A stretch of 64,000 bases of DNA from Candidatus Cybelea sp. Lineage in GTDB: Bacteria; Vulcanimicrobiota; Vulcanimicrobiia; Vulcanimicrobiales; Vulcanimicrobiaceae. The position numbers and the translations under genes were made by a program. Below the pieces are notes generated by a model. That model did not search any database. It was not told where the DNA came from and saw nothing but the letters and a program-made list of their open reading frames with translations. The stretch covers positions 1 through 64,000 of the forward strand of contig DASXFZ010000044.1 of assembly GCA_036489315.1 (NCBI GenBank). The letters are read 5' to 3'. Shown one piece after another: positions 25,345 through 33,231 of the stretch (its first letter is position 1; every line of letters starts with the position of its first letter).

Positions 25345-26340
25345 CTACTCTTTGGAACGGGGGTTGTAGGCGGCTCCCTTTACCGAGGCGCTGGGCGTGA
25401 GGCCTTTGCTGAAGCTGTAGAGAAACGTGAGCGCGGTCGGGCTGTACTTGTAGACGTCGACCTCGCCGGCGACGTAGTTGGCCGTCGCAAAGTTCGTCGA
25501 ATCCTGATTCAAATGGCCCCAGAACGTTTCGCCGTGCAGCGCGAACGGGCCGCCGACGAGCGTGCAGGCCGGCTTGCAGCCGGAATAGACGTAGAGCGCG
25601 CCGATGTTGTTGGCCGAAGTATCGATCGCGACCAGATTACCGGCGTTATCGATGTCGAGTCCGCCGGGGCTCGAGTTCTGATAGCCGGTAGCGCTCACGC
25701 CGGCTCCCTTGCACTTGGCGAAATAGACCAGAACCGGGAAGAACTGCGTGTTATAGGCCGAGGCCCAGCAGTTGCCTTTGGTGTCCATCGCGACGCCGAC
25801 CATTTCGAAAATGCCGGAGTTCGTAAGGTTGGTCTTGCAGCCGCCCTTCATCGTGCAGACCGAGACGCTGCCGGGCTTGCTGCCGTTGTCCATCATGTTG
25901 GCGACGGCGATTTTGTCCTTGAGCGCGTCGTTGCTGGCGGCATCGATCGGCTGCCCGTACGGGTCGCTGGTCGACGCGGCGTTGGCTCCGCACATGCCGG
26001 GGCCTTTGAAGATGATGATCGTGCGGCTGCCGCCGTCGGGATCGATCACGTTACCCTTACCGTCGACGGCGACGCCGTTGAGATACTGCACGCCCGGGAT
26101 GTTACACGTCGGCGGCTTATTTTTCTTGTTGTTGCTCCGGTACGCCAGAATATCTGGGCTGTTAAACTGGCTCACATAAAGGCCGCCCTTGGCGGCGTCG
26201 GGCGACTCGAGAGCATCGATGATGCCGGCCCTCGAGTACTGCGGCGCAGACGCCGGGATGCTTGGCGAAATGCCGTTGCCCGCACAGCCTGCGAGGATTC
26301 CGATAGCAATGGCACCGAGAGAAGTTGCCGAGAAACGCAT
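25345..26340 (-). CDS. Beta-propeller lipoprotein
   Basis: A 331-residue exported protein with lipobox ILAGC (cysteine about residue 19). The mature part has propeller repeats such as GLYVSQFNSPDILAY, LNGVAVDGKGNVIDPD, MVGVAMDTKGNCWASA and PGGLDIDNAGNLVAID, plus paired cysteines (CTMKGGC, CKPAC) that probably form disulfides outside the cell. ATG 26340 has AGGAGG upstream, which settles the start. It is divergent from the propeller gene at 26517; the shared 176-bp intergenic region holds the direct-repeat element at 26408-26426. A TAAAAT -10-like hexamer lies about 25 bp upstream of its start. Confidence 0.87.
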   Translation of the reverse strand: MRFSATSLGAIAIGILAGCAGNGISPSIPASAPQYSRAGIIDALESPDAAKGGLYVSQFNSPDILAYRSNNKKNKPPTCNIPGVQYLNGVAVDGKGNVIDPDGGSRTIIIFKGPGMCGANAASTSDPYGQPIDAASNDALKDKIAVANMMDNGSKPGSVSVCTMKGGCKTNLTNSGIFEMVGVAMDTKGNCWASAYNTQFFPVLVYFAKCKGAGVSATGYQNSSPGGLDIDNAGNLVAIDTSANNIGALYVYSGCKPACTLVGGPFALHGETFWGHLNQDSTNFATANYVAGEVDVYKYSPTALTFLYSFSKGLTPSASVKGAAYNPRSKE

Positions 26341-26407
26341 ACGAAGAGAGCCTCCTATTTTAGTTCCAGTCGAGTTTCGCTGACGGCAGCCGGGTCCTTG
26401 CTCACCA

Positions 26408-26426
26408 AGTCCCACATTAGTCCCAA
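26408..26426. promoter_or_regulatory. Direct-repeat element AGTCCCA-CATT-AGTCCCA
   Basis: Two 7-bp repeats with 11-bp periodicity (one helical turn) between divergent propeller genes. An identical 19-bp copy is at 27553-27571. The arrangement is like that bound by OmpR/PhoB- or SARP-type winged-helix regulators. Confidence 0.55.
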
Positions 26427-26516
26427 ACCGCCCGACGATTCCGCAGCGAAAGAATCAGTTTGCGCAACTATTGAAGAAGTGAGCTGCAGATCGAGTGACA
26501 CGAGAGGAATGGAATC

Positions 26517-27527
26517 ATGCGTTATTGGCGAGCAAACCTGCTGGCGATCGGCGGCACAGTTATATTGGCAAGCTGCTCGGGCACGGGCCCGGCTTCTGCG
26601 CCTAGCAGCGCTCAAACGGGAGCGCCGGCTCCAAGTGCGATGCTTTCGCGCGATCGTTTGCCCAAGGGGCATCCATACGTTCTGCATCCCGAGCGCGATG
26701 CGAGCCCCGGGCACATCTATAGCTCGTCGTTCGGTGCCAACACCGTGACATACTACAACAAAGGCGCGGGACCGAATAATCCGGTTGCCGGAAGCCTCAC
26801 GGGGTCGTTTGAGAATCCGGAGGGGATGGCCGTCGATAAGGCCGGCAATCTCTACGTCACAAATAGCAACGCCAAGAACGTTCTGGTTTATCCGCCGGGA
26901 GCTACTAGTGCGAGCCTGACTTTAACGGATCCCAATGGCTTCCCCGATGACATCGCGTTCGGCTCGGACGGAACCGCGTACGTCGCCAATCTCTGGGCGC
27001 CGATGGGCAACCCCGGCAGCATTTCGGTCTACCCGCCGGGCGCGACGACTCCCAGCACCACGTTGAACGACCAGGCTTTCGTGCAAGTCGTCGGCGTCGC
27101 GCTGGATAAGCACAACAACGTCTTCGTTTCGTACGATCAAACCAATGGGGCGCATGGGACGGTCGTCGAGTTCCGGGCCGGCTCCTCAACGCCGACGGCA
27201 ACCAATATCGTTCTCGGCTCGGCCGGCGGCATCGGCTTCGATAAGGCCGGCCGCATGCTGGTGATCGATCAGGCGGCGCCGACTCTCAACGTCTACCATC
27301 CCGGCAGCTCCACGCCGGCCACACAGCTCCCGCTGCCGGGCGCGTCGCTCTATTTCTCGTGGGCAAAGAGCCTGAAGCGCATCTACGTGGCTGACTACGC
27401 GTTAGGCGAAATCGACGTCTTTGACTATACTCCGGCCAAGCTCACGCTCATCAACACAATCACCAATGGAATCGTGGCGTCGGATAATAATCTCGGCATA
27501 GCAACGACGACGGCGATGAAGCAGTAG
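26517..27527 (+). CDS. NHL-type beta-propeller lipoprotein
   Basis: A 336-residue exported protein with a lipobox (ILASC, cysteine about residue 20). Repeats include NPEGMAVDKAGNLYVTN, FPDDIAFGSDGTAYVAN, VVGVALDKHNNVFVSY and GGIGFDKAGRMLVID, six blades in all. It is closely related to 10362. GAGGAAT precedes ATG 26517. Divergent from 25345 and next to two more propeller genes; the AGTCCCA direct repeat lies 91 bp upstream. Ligand unknown. Confidence 0.88.
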   Translation: MRYWRANLLAIGGTVILASCSGTGPASAPSSAQTGAPAPSAMLSRDRLPKGHPYVLHPERDASPGHIYSSSFGANTVTYYNKGAGPNNPVAGSLTGSFENPEGMAVDKAGNLYVTNSNAKNVLVYPPGATSASLTLTDPNGFPDDIAFGSDGTAYVANLWAPMGNPGSISVYPPGATTPSTTLNDQAFVQVVGVALDKHNNVFVSYDQTNGAHGTVVEFRAGSSTPTATNIVLGSAGGIGFDKAGRMLVIDQAAPTLNVYHPGSSTPATQLPLPGASLYFSWAKSLKRIYVADYALGEIDVFDYTPAKLTLINTITNGIVASDNNLGIATTTAMKQ

Positions 27528-27552
27528 GAAAACCGCGCTTGCTTGCGCAGTG

Positions 27553-27571
27553 AGTCCCACATTAGTCCCAA
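27553..27571 (+). promoter_or_regulatory. Direct-repeat element AGTCCCA-CATT-AGTCCCA, second copy
   Basis: Identical over 19 bp to 26408-26426 and 51 bp upstream of the next propeller gene's ATG. It lies just after the stop of the 26517 gene, so it is unlikely to be coding homology. Confidence 0.55.
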
Positions 27572-27621
27572 CCGTCGCCGGCCGGGCCGGGTCCTCGGGC
27601 TGCAAAGGCGAAGCGTTGCGC

Positions 27622-28605
27622 ATGAAAACTTTTAGTTTCGTCATGTCTGCCGCCGCAATCTCGACGGCAGCGATCCTATCGGCCTGCAGCAGCGGCACTT
27701 CCCCAGCCGTTTCCGGCTCGCAGGTTTCCCCATCCACGGCACGAGGAGTGCACCACGTAACGCTGCGGCCCAACCACGGCCGCTCGTGGATGGATCCCGC
27801 GGCTAAGGCGGGGAGCCTCCTGTACATCACCGACTCCGGCAGCAACACCGTCCTTGTTTATTCTTATCCGGCTCTCAAACTCGTCGGCACGCTCACCGGT
27901 TTTACGAACCCGCAAGGCGACTGCGTCGACAAAGCCCGCAACGTTTGGATCGTCAACACCGAAGCCTCGCAGCTCCTTGAGTACGCGCATGGCGGTACGA
28001 CCCCGATCGCGACGCTGGACGACCCCAATCAGTACCCCGTCGGCTGCGCGTTTGACTCGACCACCGGCGAGCTCGCCGTTTCGAACTTCTATAGCACGAA
28101 CGGGCCGCCCGGCAGCATTTCCATCTACAAGAACGCTTCGGGAAGCCCGACCCTGTATACGCCGCCGAACTTCGCCGTCGTCTATTACTTAGGCTTCGAT
28201 CCGAAGGGCACACTGTATCTCGACGGCATCGATAGCGGCAGCTCGTTCCTCTTCGATTCGTTCAACGGAACAACGTTTAAGAGCATCGTCCTCGGGCACC
28301 CGATCGGCGGTCCGGGCGCGGTTCAGTCCGTCGGCAAAGACATCGTGGTCGGCGATCAGACCAACAGCGCGAATGTCGCCTACACGTTTAGGATCCGCGG
28401 AGCAAAAGGAAGACTGGTGAAGACGACGCCGCTTACCGGGGCCTTCGACGTCGTCCAGTTTTACATTTTCAAGAACGCGCTTGTCGGCGGCGACATCAAT
28501 CCCAGCGGGTCGACCGCGGACCGGTTCAAGTATCCCGCGGGCGGACCGCCCAAAAAGACGGCCCCGGGCCTCGAGCAACCCATTGGGGCCGTCATCAGTA
28601 AGTAG
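27622..28605 (+). CDS. Beta-propeller lipoprotein
   Basis: A 327-residue exported protein with lipobox ILSAC (cysteine about residue 22). Sequence blocks RSWMDPAAKAGSLLYITDSGSNTVLVYSYPALKLVGTL, QLLEYAHGGTTPIATLDDPNQYPVGCAFDSTTGELAVSN and AGGPPKKTAPGLEQPIGAVI place it in the same subfamily as the products at 34958 and 36026 and the N-terminal part of 61115. ATG 27622 begins the signal peptide. It is convergent with 28626, with a hairpin at their junction. Function unknown. Confidence 0.86.
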   Translation: MKTFSFVMSAAAISTAAILSACSSGTSPAVSGSQVSPSTARGVHHVTLRPNHGRSWMDPAAKAGSLLYITDSGSNTVLVYSYPALKLVGTLTGFTNPQGDCVDKARNVWIVNTEASQLLEYAHGGTTPIATLDDPNQYPVGCAFDSTTGELAVSNFYSTNGPPGSISIYKNASGSPTLYTPPNFAVVYYLGFDPKGTLYLDGIDSGSSFLFDSFNGTTFKSIVLGHPIGGPGAVQSVGKDIVVGDQTNSANVAYTFRIRGAKGRLVKTTPLTGAFDVVQFYIFKNALVGGDINPSGSTADRFKYPAGGPPKKTAPGLEQPIGAVISK

Positions 28606-28617
28606 AGCCTGACGTAA

Positions 28618-28642
28618 CCGCGCCGTTACGGCTTCGGCGCGG
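28618..28642. terminator. Hairpin between convergent propeller genes
   Basis: CCGCGCC (28618-28624) pairs with GGCGCGG (28636-28642) around an 11-nt loop. It spans the last codons of the minus-strand gene and could end transcription in both directions. No long T-tract. Confidence 0.45.
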
Positions 28643-29606
28643 GGCTGAGCGCGGTGCCCGAGATGAAGTTGCCGGAGCCCGAGATAGAAACGCTTTGGAC
28701 AAATTTCCCGCTGGGATATTTGTAAACGTTGACCAGAGAATAATCGGCCTCCGGCACGTAGATCAAGTTCTGCTTGTGATCGAGGGCGCTGCGGTCGGTT
28801 GCGTCGGAGGCCGCAATCGTTGCAAACGGCGCCGTGTGGCCCGGCTTATACAGATTGATGCCGGGCAGCGCGAAGTCGGAGACGGCGATATTCCCGTGTT
28901 TGTCGACCAGCACGCCGGTTGGTGAAAGCAGGCCGGTCAGGCCAAGATTCTTGCCCGAACCGCCGAGATCCGTAAACTCCACGACAGCGGGTTGGCTCGA
29001 AGCGTTGAAACCGACGGCGTACACGTTGTTATGCGCATCGACCCCGACTCCGTCCACGCTGCTGATGGTGGAGTTGGTCAAGTGGGAGCTCGCGGTGGTT
29101 GCACCCGGCTTAAAGACGTCGACGCCGCTCGCATCGCACGCGAGAACGTCGCCGTTGTCGGCCACGGCGACATCGTCCGGACCGTACGGCTCAGTCAACG
29201 TGAGCGACGGGCTGGTCTTTCCCTTGTGATAGATGGTTACGGTATCGCCCGACAGATTCGAGACGTAGAGGCTGCCGTTCTTATCGGTCGCGATACCCTC
29301 GGGCTGGTTGAGACCGTCGGTGATCTGCCCGACGAGATCGTACTGGGGGACGGAGAAGATGTCGATCACGTTGTCGGCTTCGTTCGAAGCGTACAGCAGC
29401 TTGCTCTTCGAATGCTTCGGCGACAGCCAACCGTGAATCGAGGCGAGATGGCGCGGCGTAACGCCGTTGGGTCCGACCCCGTTGTGTGCGGCTCCCGCTT
29501 GCGCAGGGAGTCCGGGATTAACGTTGCTCGTGGTCGTTCCTTGCGAGCACGCCGTTAAAAGCAGTGCGGCCGCGCCGACACCCCAAAGGGCTGATAAAGT
29601 CTTCAT
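28626..29606 (-). CDS. NHL-type beta-propeller lipoprotein
   Basis: A 326-residue exported protein; signal peptide with lipobox LLTAC (cysteine about residue 20). Repeats: QPEGIATDKNGSLYVSN, GPDDVAVADNGDVLACD, SVDGVGVDAHNNVYAVG, SPTGVLVDKHGNIAVSD. ATG 29606 is chosen over the adjoining TTG because GAGGAA lies 8 nt before it. It is convergent with 27622. The upstream region has CACTTTTAGCACTTT, an imperfect tandem repeat of about 10 bp, close to the ribosome site. Confidence 0.88.
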   Translation of the reverse strand: MKTLSALWGVGAAALLLTACSQGTTTSNVNPGLPAQAGAAHNGVGPNGVTPRHLASIHGWLSPKHSKSKLLYASNEADNVIDIFSVPQYDLVGQITDGLNQPEGIATDKNGSLYVSNLSGDTVTIYHKGKTSPSLTLTEPYGPDDVAVADNGDVLACDASGVDVFKPGATTASSHLTNSTISSVDGVGVDAHNNVYAVGFNASSQPAVVEFTDLGGSGKNLGLTGLLSPTGVLVDKHGNIAVSDFALPGINLYKPGHTAPFATIAASDATDRSALDHKQNLIYVPEADYSLVNVYKYPSGKFVQSVSISGSGNFISGTALSPAPKP

Positions 29607-29690
29607 CAATGTTTCCTCAAAGTGCTAAAAGTGGCAAAGGGAAGAATACAGCCGTTTGCGTTAGTTAGCGAAAAGGAAGACGCCTGCCGG

Positions 29691-29727
29691 TGTCACCCTG
29701 AGCCTGTCGAAGGGCGTCGAAGGGCGA
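29691..29727 (+). repeat. Dispersed repeat, CCTGAGCCTGTCGAAGG type
   Basis: TGTCACCCTGAGCCTGTCGA followed by AGGGCGTCGAAGGGCGA, ending 2 bp before the stop codon of the aldo/keto reductase gene. Fourth copy in the window. Confidence 0.72.
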
Positions 29728-29728
29728 C

Positions 29729-30604
29729 CTACTCGCCGGCGATACCGTCGAGCTCGGCGATGTCGTCTGCCGACAGCTTGATTTCCCCAGCGTCGAGGTT
29801 TTCGCGCAGGTGCGCGAGCGACGACGTTCCCGGAATCAGCAGAATGTTCGGCGATCGCTGCAGCAGCCACGCCAGGGCGACCTGCATCGGCGTCGCACCG
29901 ATTCGCTCCGCTACATCGGAGAGCGTCGACGACTGCAGCGGCGTGAATCCACCCAGCGGAAAGAACGGCACGTAGGCGATGCCGTCTTCAGCAAGCGCAT
30001 CGATTATCGCATCGTCCTCGCGATGGGCGAGATTGTAATTGTTCTGCACGCAGACGATCTCCGCCATCCTGCGCCCCTGCTCGATTTGCGCGGCGGTGAC
30101 GTTGCTCAAGCCGATATGCCGGATCAGCCCCGCCGCCTGAAGTTCGAGCAGCGCCGTCAGCGGCTCTTCGATCGAGGCTTCGCTCGGGCCATGGCCTCTG
30201 CCCATGATTCGCAGGTTGACGACTTCCAGCACGTCGAGTTCGAGATTGCGCAGGTTGTCGTGCACGGCGCTGGTGAGTCCGGCGGGCGTCATCGCCGGGA
30301 GCCACGACCCGTCCTCGCCGCGACGGCCGCCGATCTTGGTGACGATCGTCAGATCCTCAGGGTACGGATGCAGCGCTTCGCGGATCAGCTGATTGGTGAC
30401 GTGCGGGCCGTAGTAGTCGCTGGTGTCGATATGGTTGACGCCGCTCGCGACGGCTTCGCGCAGCACGGCCAGTGCGTCGTCGGAATCGCTCGGCGACCCG
30501 AACACGCCCGGCCCGGCAAGCTGCATCGCGCCGTAACCCAGCCGCTTCACGGAGCGGCCGCCGAGTCGGAACGAACCAACGGCGCCGTGTCTTCTCATAT
30601 CCAC
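29729..30604 (-). CDS. Aldo/keto reductase
   Basis: A 291-residue (beta/alpha)8 NADPH-dependent oxidoreductase. Catalytic Asp and Tyr are in NHIDTSDYYGPHV and Lys in TIVTKIGGR. The usual histidine position reads VVNLR, with Asn, as in some subfamilies of this fold. The C-terminal NADPH-binding helices (LLIPGTSSLAHLRENLDAG) are intact. Substrates of such enzymes are aldehydes, ketones or sugars; none can be assigned. The start may be the second ATG (30598). It ends beside a dispersed repeat. Confidence 0.9.
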   Translation of the reverse strand: MDMRRHGAVGSFRLGGRSVKRLGYGAMQLAGPGVFGSPSDSDDALAVLREAVASGVNHIDTSDYYGPHVTNQLIREALHPYPEDLTIVTKIGGRRGEDGSWLPAMTPAGLTSAVHDNLRNLELDVLEVVNLRIMGRGHGPSEASIEEPLTALLELQAAGLIRHIGLSNVTAAQIEQGRRMAEIVCVQNNYNLAHREDDAIIDALAEDGIAYVPFFPLGGFTPLQSSTLSDVAERIGATPMQVALAWLLQRSPNILLIPGTSSLAHLRENLDAGEIKLSADDIAELDGIAGE

Positions 30605-31296
30605 CGAGTACCTTGCGGCGCGCCTTCGCTCCTAGCCGGCGTGCGCCTGATAGTAGAGGCTTAAGGCGCGTATGGAAAACGCGCTCGGATACGATGAACG
30701 CATATGGGCGGCCGCGCTCGCCGGTACGTTGCCGTGGTGTCTTTTGGCGCCGGGAATAAGCCCTGCCGGCACCCCCTGAGGCGTCACCCGAACCCTCGAG
30801 AGCGCCGAGGGCGCTGCGTTGGCCGAGGTCTCGGCATAGGAGCGGCTGGCGATCGAGGCGCTAGCTAAGGCGAAAAGCTGAAGAGAACCAGGCAGCAGAG
30901 TCAATAGCAGTGGGTGCACGAGGCAGCAGCGCTCTCTTCACGACACGGCCCTTGGGGTTGTTCGCTAAAGGCATGGAGCCATCGGCCGCACGACTTTGCA
31001 GAGGCTCTTGGGCGCCGCGTGAAGCACGGCCTGTGGGGGCGCCGAAACGATAGCCCTAGGGCATCGAAGCCAGGGGCGGGTTCGTTGCTGAAGATGATCC
31101 GCGCCTTCGCTGGCCGGCGCGTGGTTGAGCAGCTAGAACGGATCAGGCGGCGTTACGGCGAGGGCGATAAGGAGCGCCAAGAACATAGTAAGCATTCTCA
31201 TTCCCTTTCAAATCGGTAGAGGCCCTTAAGATTTTGCCAGAGCGCCGCCGAGCCCCTCGCCAGCCCCACGAGTACCGTCCCCGGCCTCGAACCTCT
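30605..31296. other. About 690 bp with no convincing gene
   Basis: No long frame has coding character. On the minus strand a ribosome-site-like GAAAGGGA precedes a 22-codon frame (MRMLTMFLALLIALAVTPPD) at about 31200-31135 that looks like a signal peptide followed at once by a stop. A second hydrophobic leader-like frame (LLLTLLPGSLQLFALASAS) lies at 30919-30632. Both could be remnants of decayed exported-protein genes. Confidence 0.4.
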
Positions 31297-31509
31297 CTAT
31301 GACGAGAGCACATCCCGAAAGCAGCCTCGGCACAACTCGATGGACATCGGCATGTCTGCGCCCCTATTCCTTATGCGGCGCAGGTAGTTTGCTTCTGAAG
31401 CCGGCGCGGTGAGTCGCCTCTCACAAGAGGCGCATTCCACCGCTTCGCCCCTCCGGGTAAGTCTTCGCCGCAGAAAGGAGTAGTTGTCCGCAATCTGACT
31501 TGGTGTCAT
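31297..31509 (-). CDS. Small protein with CxxC pair (possible zinc ribbon)
   Basis: A 70-residue frame starting MTPSQIADNYSFLRRRLTRRG with two CxxC motifs (ECASCERR and LCRGCFRD) 31 residues apart, as in small treble-clef or zinc-ribbon proteins. No family is recognised. The frame stays open upstream to 31701, but that part contains a strong hairpin (31646-31662) and looks non-coding, so 31509 is preferred. It lies at the edge of the low-GC island. Confidence 0.45.
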   Translation of the reverse strand: MTPSQIADNYSFLRRRLTRRGEAVECASCERRLTAPASEANYLRRIRNRGADMPMSIELCRGCFRDVLSS

Positions 31510-31772
31510 AGCCCTAAATGGAGCATAGCACCCCGTGGTCGTCAAGGAAGCAGCCAATGCGTGATCCGCACGATGGAATTTTGCCTGCGATAATACAGAT
31601 GCGGCCAAAACGTCCGGGTCGCCATCGATCTGCGTCTTCCCGGTCCCCGACCAAGGGTCGGGAACGTCCGGGGATACCCGTCCTCGCAAACCTCTGTCCA
31701 CCCGGAGGAGAGTCTGCGGTTATATCCGGATAAGCGCTTGCCTACTGCTGGACCATCCTGAGGAGCCGCTTG
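31510..31772. other. Intergenic stretch with small palindromes
   Basis: The hairpin CCCGACC-aag-GGTCGGG (31646-31662) and the 10-bp palindrome TATCCGGATA (31723-31732) are the only structures seen. The latter is 40 bp before the next start codon and could be a control site. Confidence 0.35.
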
Positions 31773-32039
31773 ATGCTGAAATTATTAAACTTAGAGCCCA
31801 TTCTTGTTAGCGTTAAAGAATCCGTGGGAGTCGCACCGACGCTGAATGAACACGATCACCATACGGTGGAAGCACTTGGGCGATCCGTTCTGATCGCGAA
31901 TGCGCAGAATGGCGATTGGCTTTGTAAGGACGTAACAAAGCCTCACTGGCATCAGGACGATAACAAACTTTACATAGAGTTTGTGAGAAAGGTAGCGGCA
32001 TTGCTCAAAGGCGAGAAAGCCTGCAATGAGTGCCCATAG
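31773..32039 (+). CDS. Hypothetical protein (88 residues), low-GC island
   Basis: An 88-residue frame, MLKLLNLEPILVSVKESVGVAPTLNEHDHHTVEALGRSV onward (read from the sequence), rich in His and charged residues, ending KACNECP. GAGGAG precedes ATG 31773. Base composition is clearly poorer in GC than the surrounding chromosome, which supports acquisition. No family recognised; no membrane helix or signal peptide. Confidence 0.5.
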   Translation: MLKLLNLEPILVSVKESVGVAPTLNEHDHHTVEALGRSVLIANAQNGDWLCKDVTKPHWHQDDNKLYIEFVRKVAALLKGEKACNECP

Positions 32040-32087
32040 TATGGCTGTCACCTAATACCCTTTGCCGAGTTTAGGATCTTAAAAAAC

Positions 32088-32747
32088 TTACGACTCTTTA
32101 GGAATCGTAACCTCGAACCCCGGAAAAAATACGGTGATTGGATTACTATTGACTGCTGGATCACTTAGAACGGCGCGCACCTGCGCTGCGATCTCCGATC
32201 TATAGGTTTCGATTCTAGGTATTAGCGTATAGATATCGGTCGTATCAATAACTACCGTTCGCACCTGATTCACATCGAAAGGAAGCTTGTCGACTTTTCT
32301 GCATATCTGTATAACCGGCAGCTTACAGGCATGTCTAATAGCCATTTCATAAAAGGCGTTGGGATTCTGCCAAGATAGATCAACTATCGCTAGTCTTGAG
32401 CGCATTACATGCTCAAGGATTTGTGAGGTAATCATTCCAGCTTGGCCAATCATGTCAGCCCTCACAACCTCAAGGCCAGATTCGCTAAGAGCCGGCTCGA
32501 CGATGGAGTTTAAAAATAAATCCGAATGTTTGCGAGTCTCTGAGTTCTCCTCGCCAATTGGAGCTATATAAAAGCACGTCTTGCTCCATTTGGTTTTCGC
32601 AGGAGTTTCGGTCGTTGCCGTACCCTTGTTGATCGTGGCGACGGTCGCCGCCTGACTAACTGGAACTACCGAGGCTGAGTCCGCGCCGCCTTCTTCCAGC
32701 ACCTGATCAATAGGCACTAGCATTTCTGAACCGGCAATAGTCTGCAT
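32088..32747 (-). CDS. Nucleoside-deoxyribosyltransferase/TIR-like protein
   Basis: A 219-residue protein in an AT-rich stretch. After a disordered N-terminus comes a Rossmann-like domain: CFYIAPIGEENSETRKHSDLF (about 58-78), VVRADMIGQAGMITSQI, the acidic/Asn-Pro motif IVDLSWQNPNAFYEMAIRHA (D123, N128-P129-N130, E134) and LPVIQI. This matches the NDT/TIR-like fold, in which the Glu is catalytic in enzymes cleaving N-glycosidic bonds of nucleosides or NAD. Such domains are frequent in anti-phage systems; defence is inference. ATG 32747 lies exactly at the edge of a duplicated RES-gene segment; ATG 32723 is an alternative. Confidence 0.65.
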   Translation of the reverse strand: MQTIAGSEMLVPIDQVLEEGGADSASVVPVSQAATVATINKGTATTETPAKTKWSKTCFYIAPIGEENSETRKHSDLFLNSIVEPALSESGLEVVRADMIGQAGMITSQILEHVMRSRLAIVDLSWQNPNAFYEMAIRHACKLPVIQICRKVDKLPFDVNQVRTVVIDTTDIYTLIPRIETYRSEIAAQVRAVLSDPAVNSNPITVFFPGFEVTIPKES

Positions 32748-33045
32748 CGATCGTTCCGACGCCCCTGCCGACTACGCATTTGCGGGCGCGCTGCTCGAAG
32801 AGGCCGACGCCGCGCGGCTTCCCTCGCTGCCTTCAGGTTGGCGCAGCGCGGTGCGCTCGGAAGCGACGGTAGAGATTGGGCAACGATTCATCGCGGAGGG
32901 AGCGGCACTGGCGGTCGCCGTGCCGTCGGCAATCCTGCTTGCGGGGTTTAACTACCTCATCAACCCACTGCACAGTCGTTTCGCCGCCCTCAAAATCGCC
33001 AAGACCTTCGAGCCGTTTGCCTTCGACGAACGCATCTTTACGTAA
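32744..33045 (+). pseudogene. Truncated second copy of the RES toxin gene
   Basis: These 302 bases match 38837-39138 (the last two-thirds of the intact RES gene) from end to end without an indel and with few substitutions, including the stop. The translated tail (SEATVEIGQRFIAEG, FNYLINPLHSRFAALKIAKTFEPFAFDERIFT) is a RES domain C-terminus. The 5' third is missing and replaced by the NDT/TIR-like gene on the other strand. It is a remnant of a duplicated toxin locus or the site of an insertion or deletion. Confidence 0.85.
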
Positions 33046-33231
33046 CGACTACTTCCTACACTCGCGAAGAGTAGAGCGCGTGCTAGCGGGCTGCGCGTCG
33101 TCGGCAGGAGCGACGAAGAGACTGCTCGGCAACGTTGCCGTGCCGGTACTCCGCAAGATGAGCTGCTTGCATCCGAGGCCAACTGGCTTCTGGGGCCGAA
33201 GAGCGCGCTCTCCAGCGCAGGAGTAAGTGCC

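Noticed and set aside
30632-30919. Minus-strand frame with a hydrophobic, signal-like start
   Set aside because: After the hydrophobic run it has no conserved structure and no ribosome site; noted only as a possible remnant.
8207-31746. 13-mer GCGCTTGCCTACT shared between 8207 and 31734
   Set aside because: Matches of this length are expected by chance in 64 kb, and the flanks differ.
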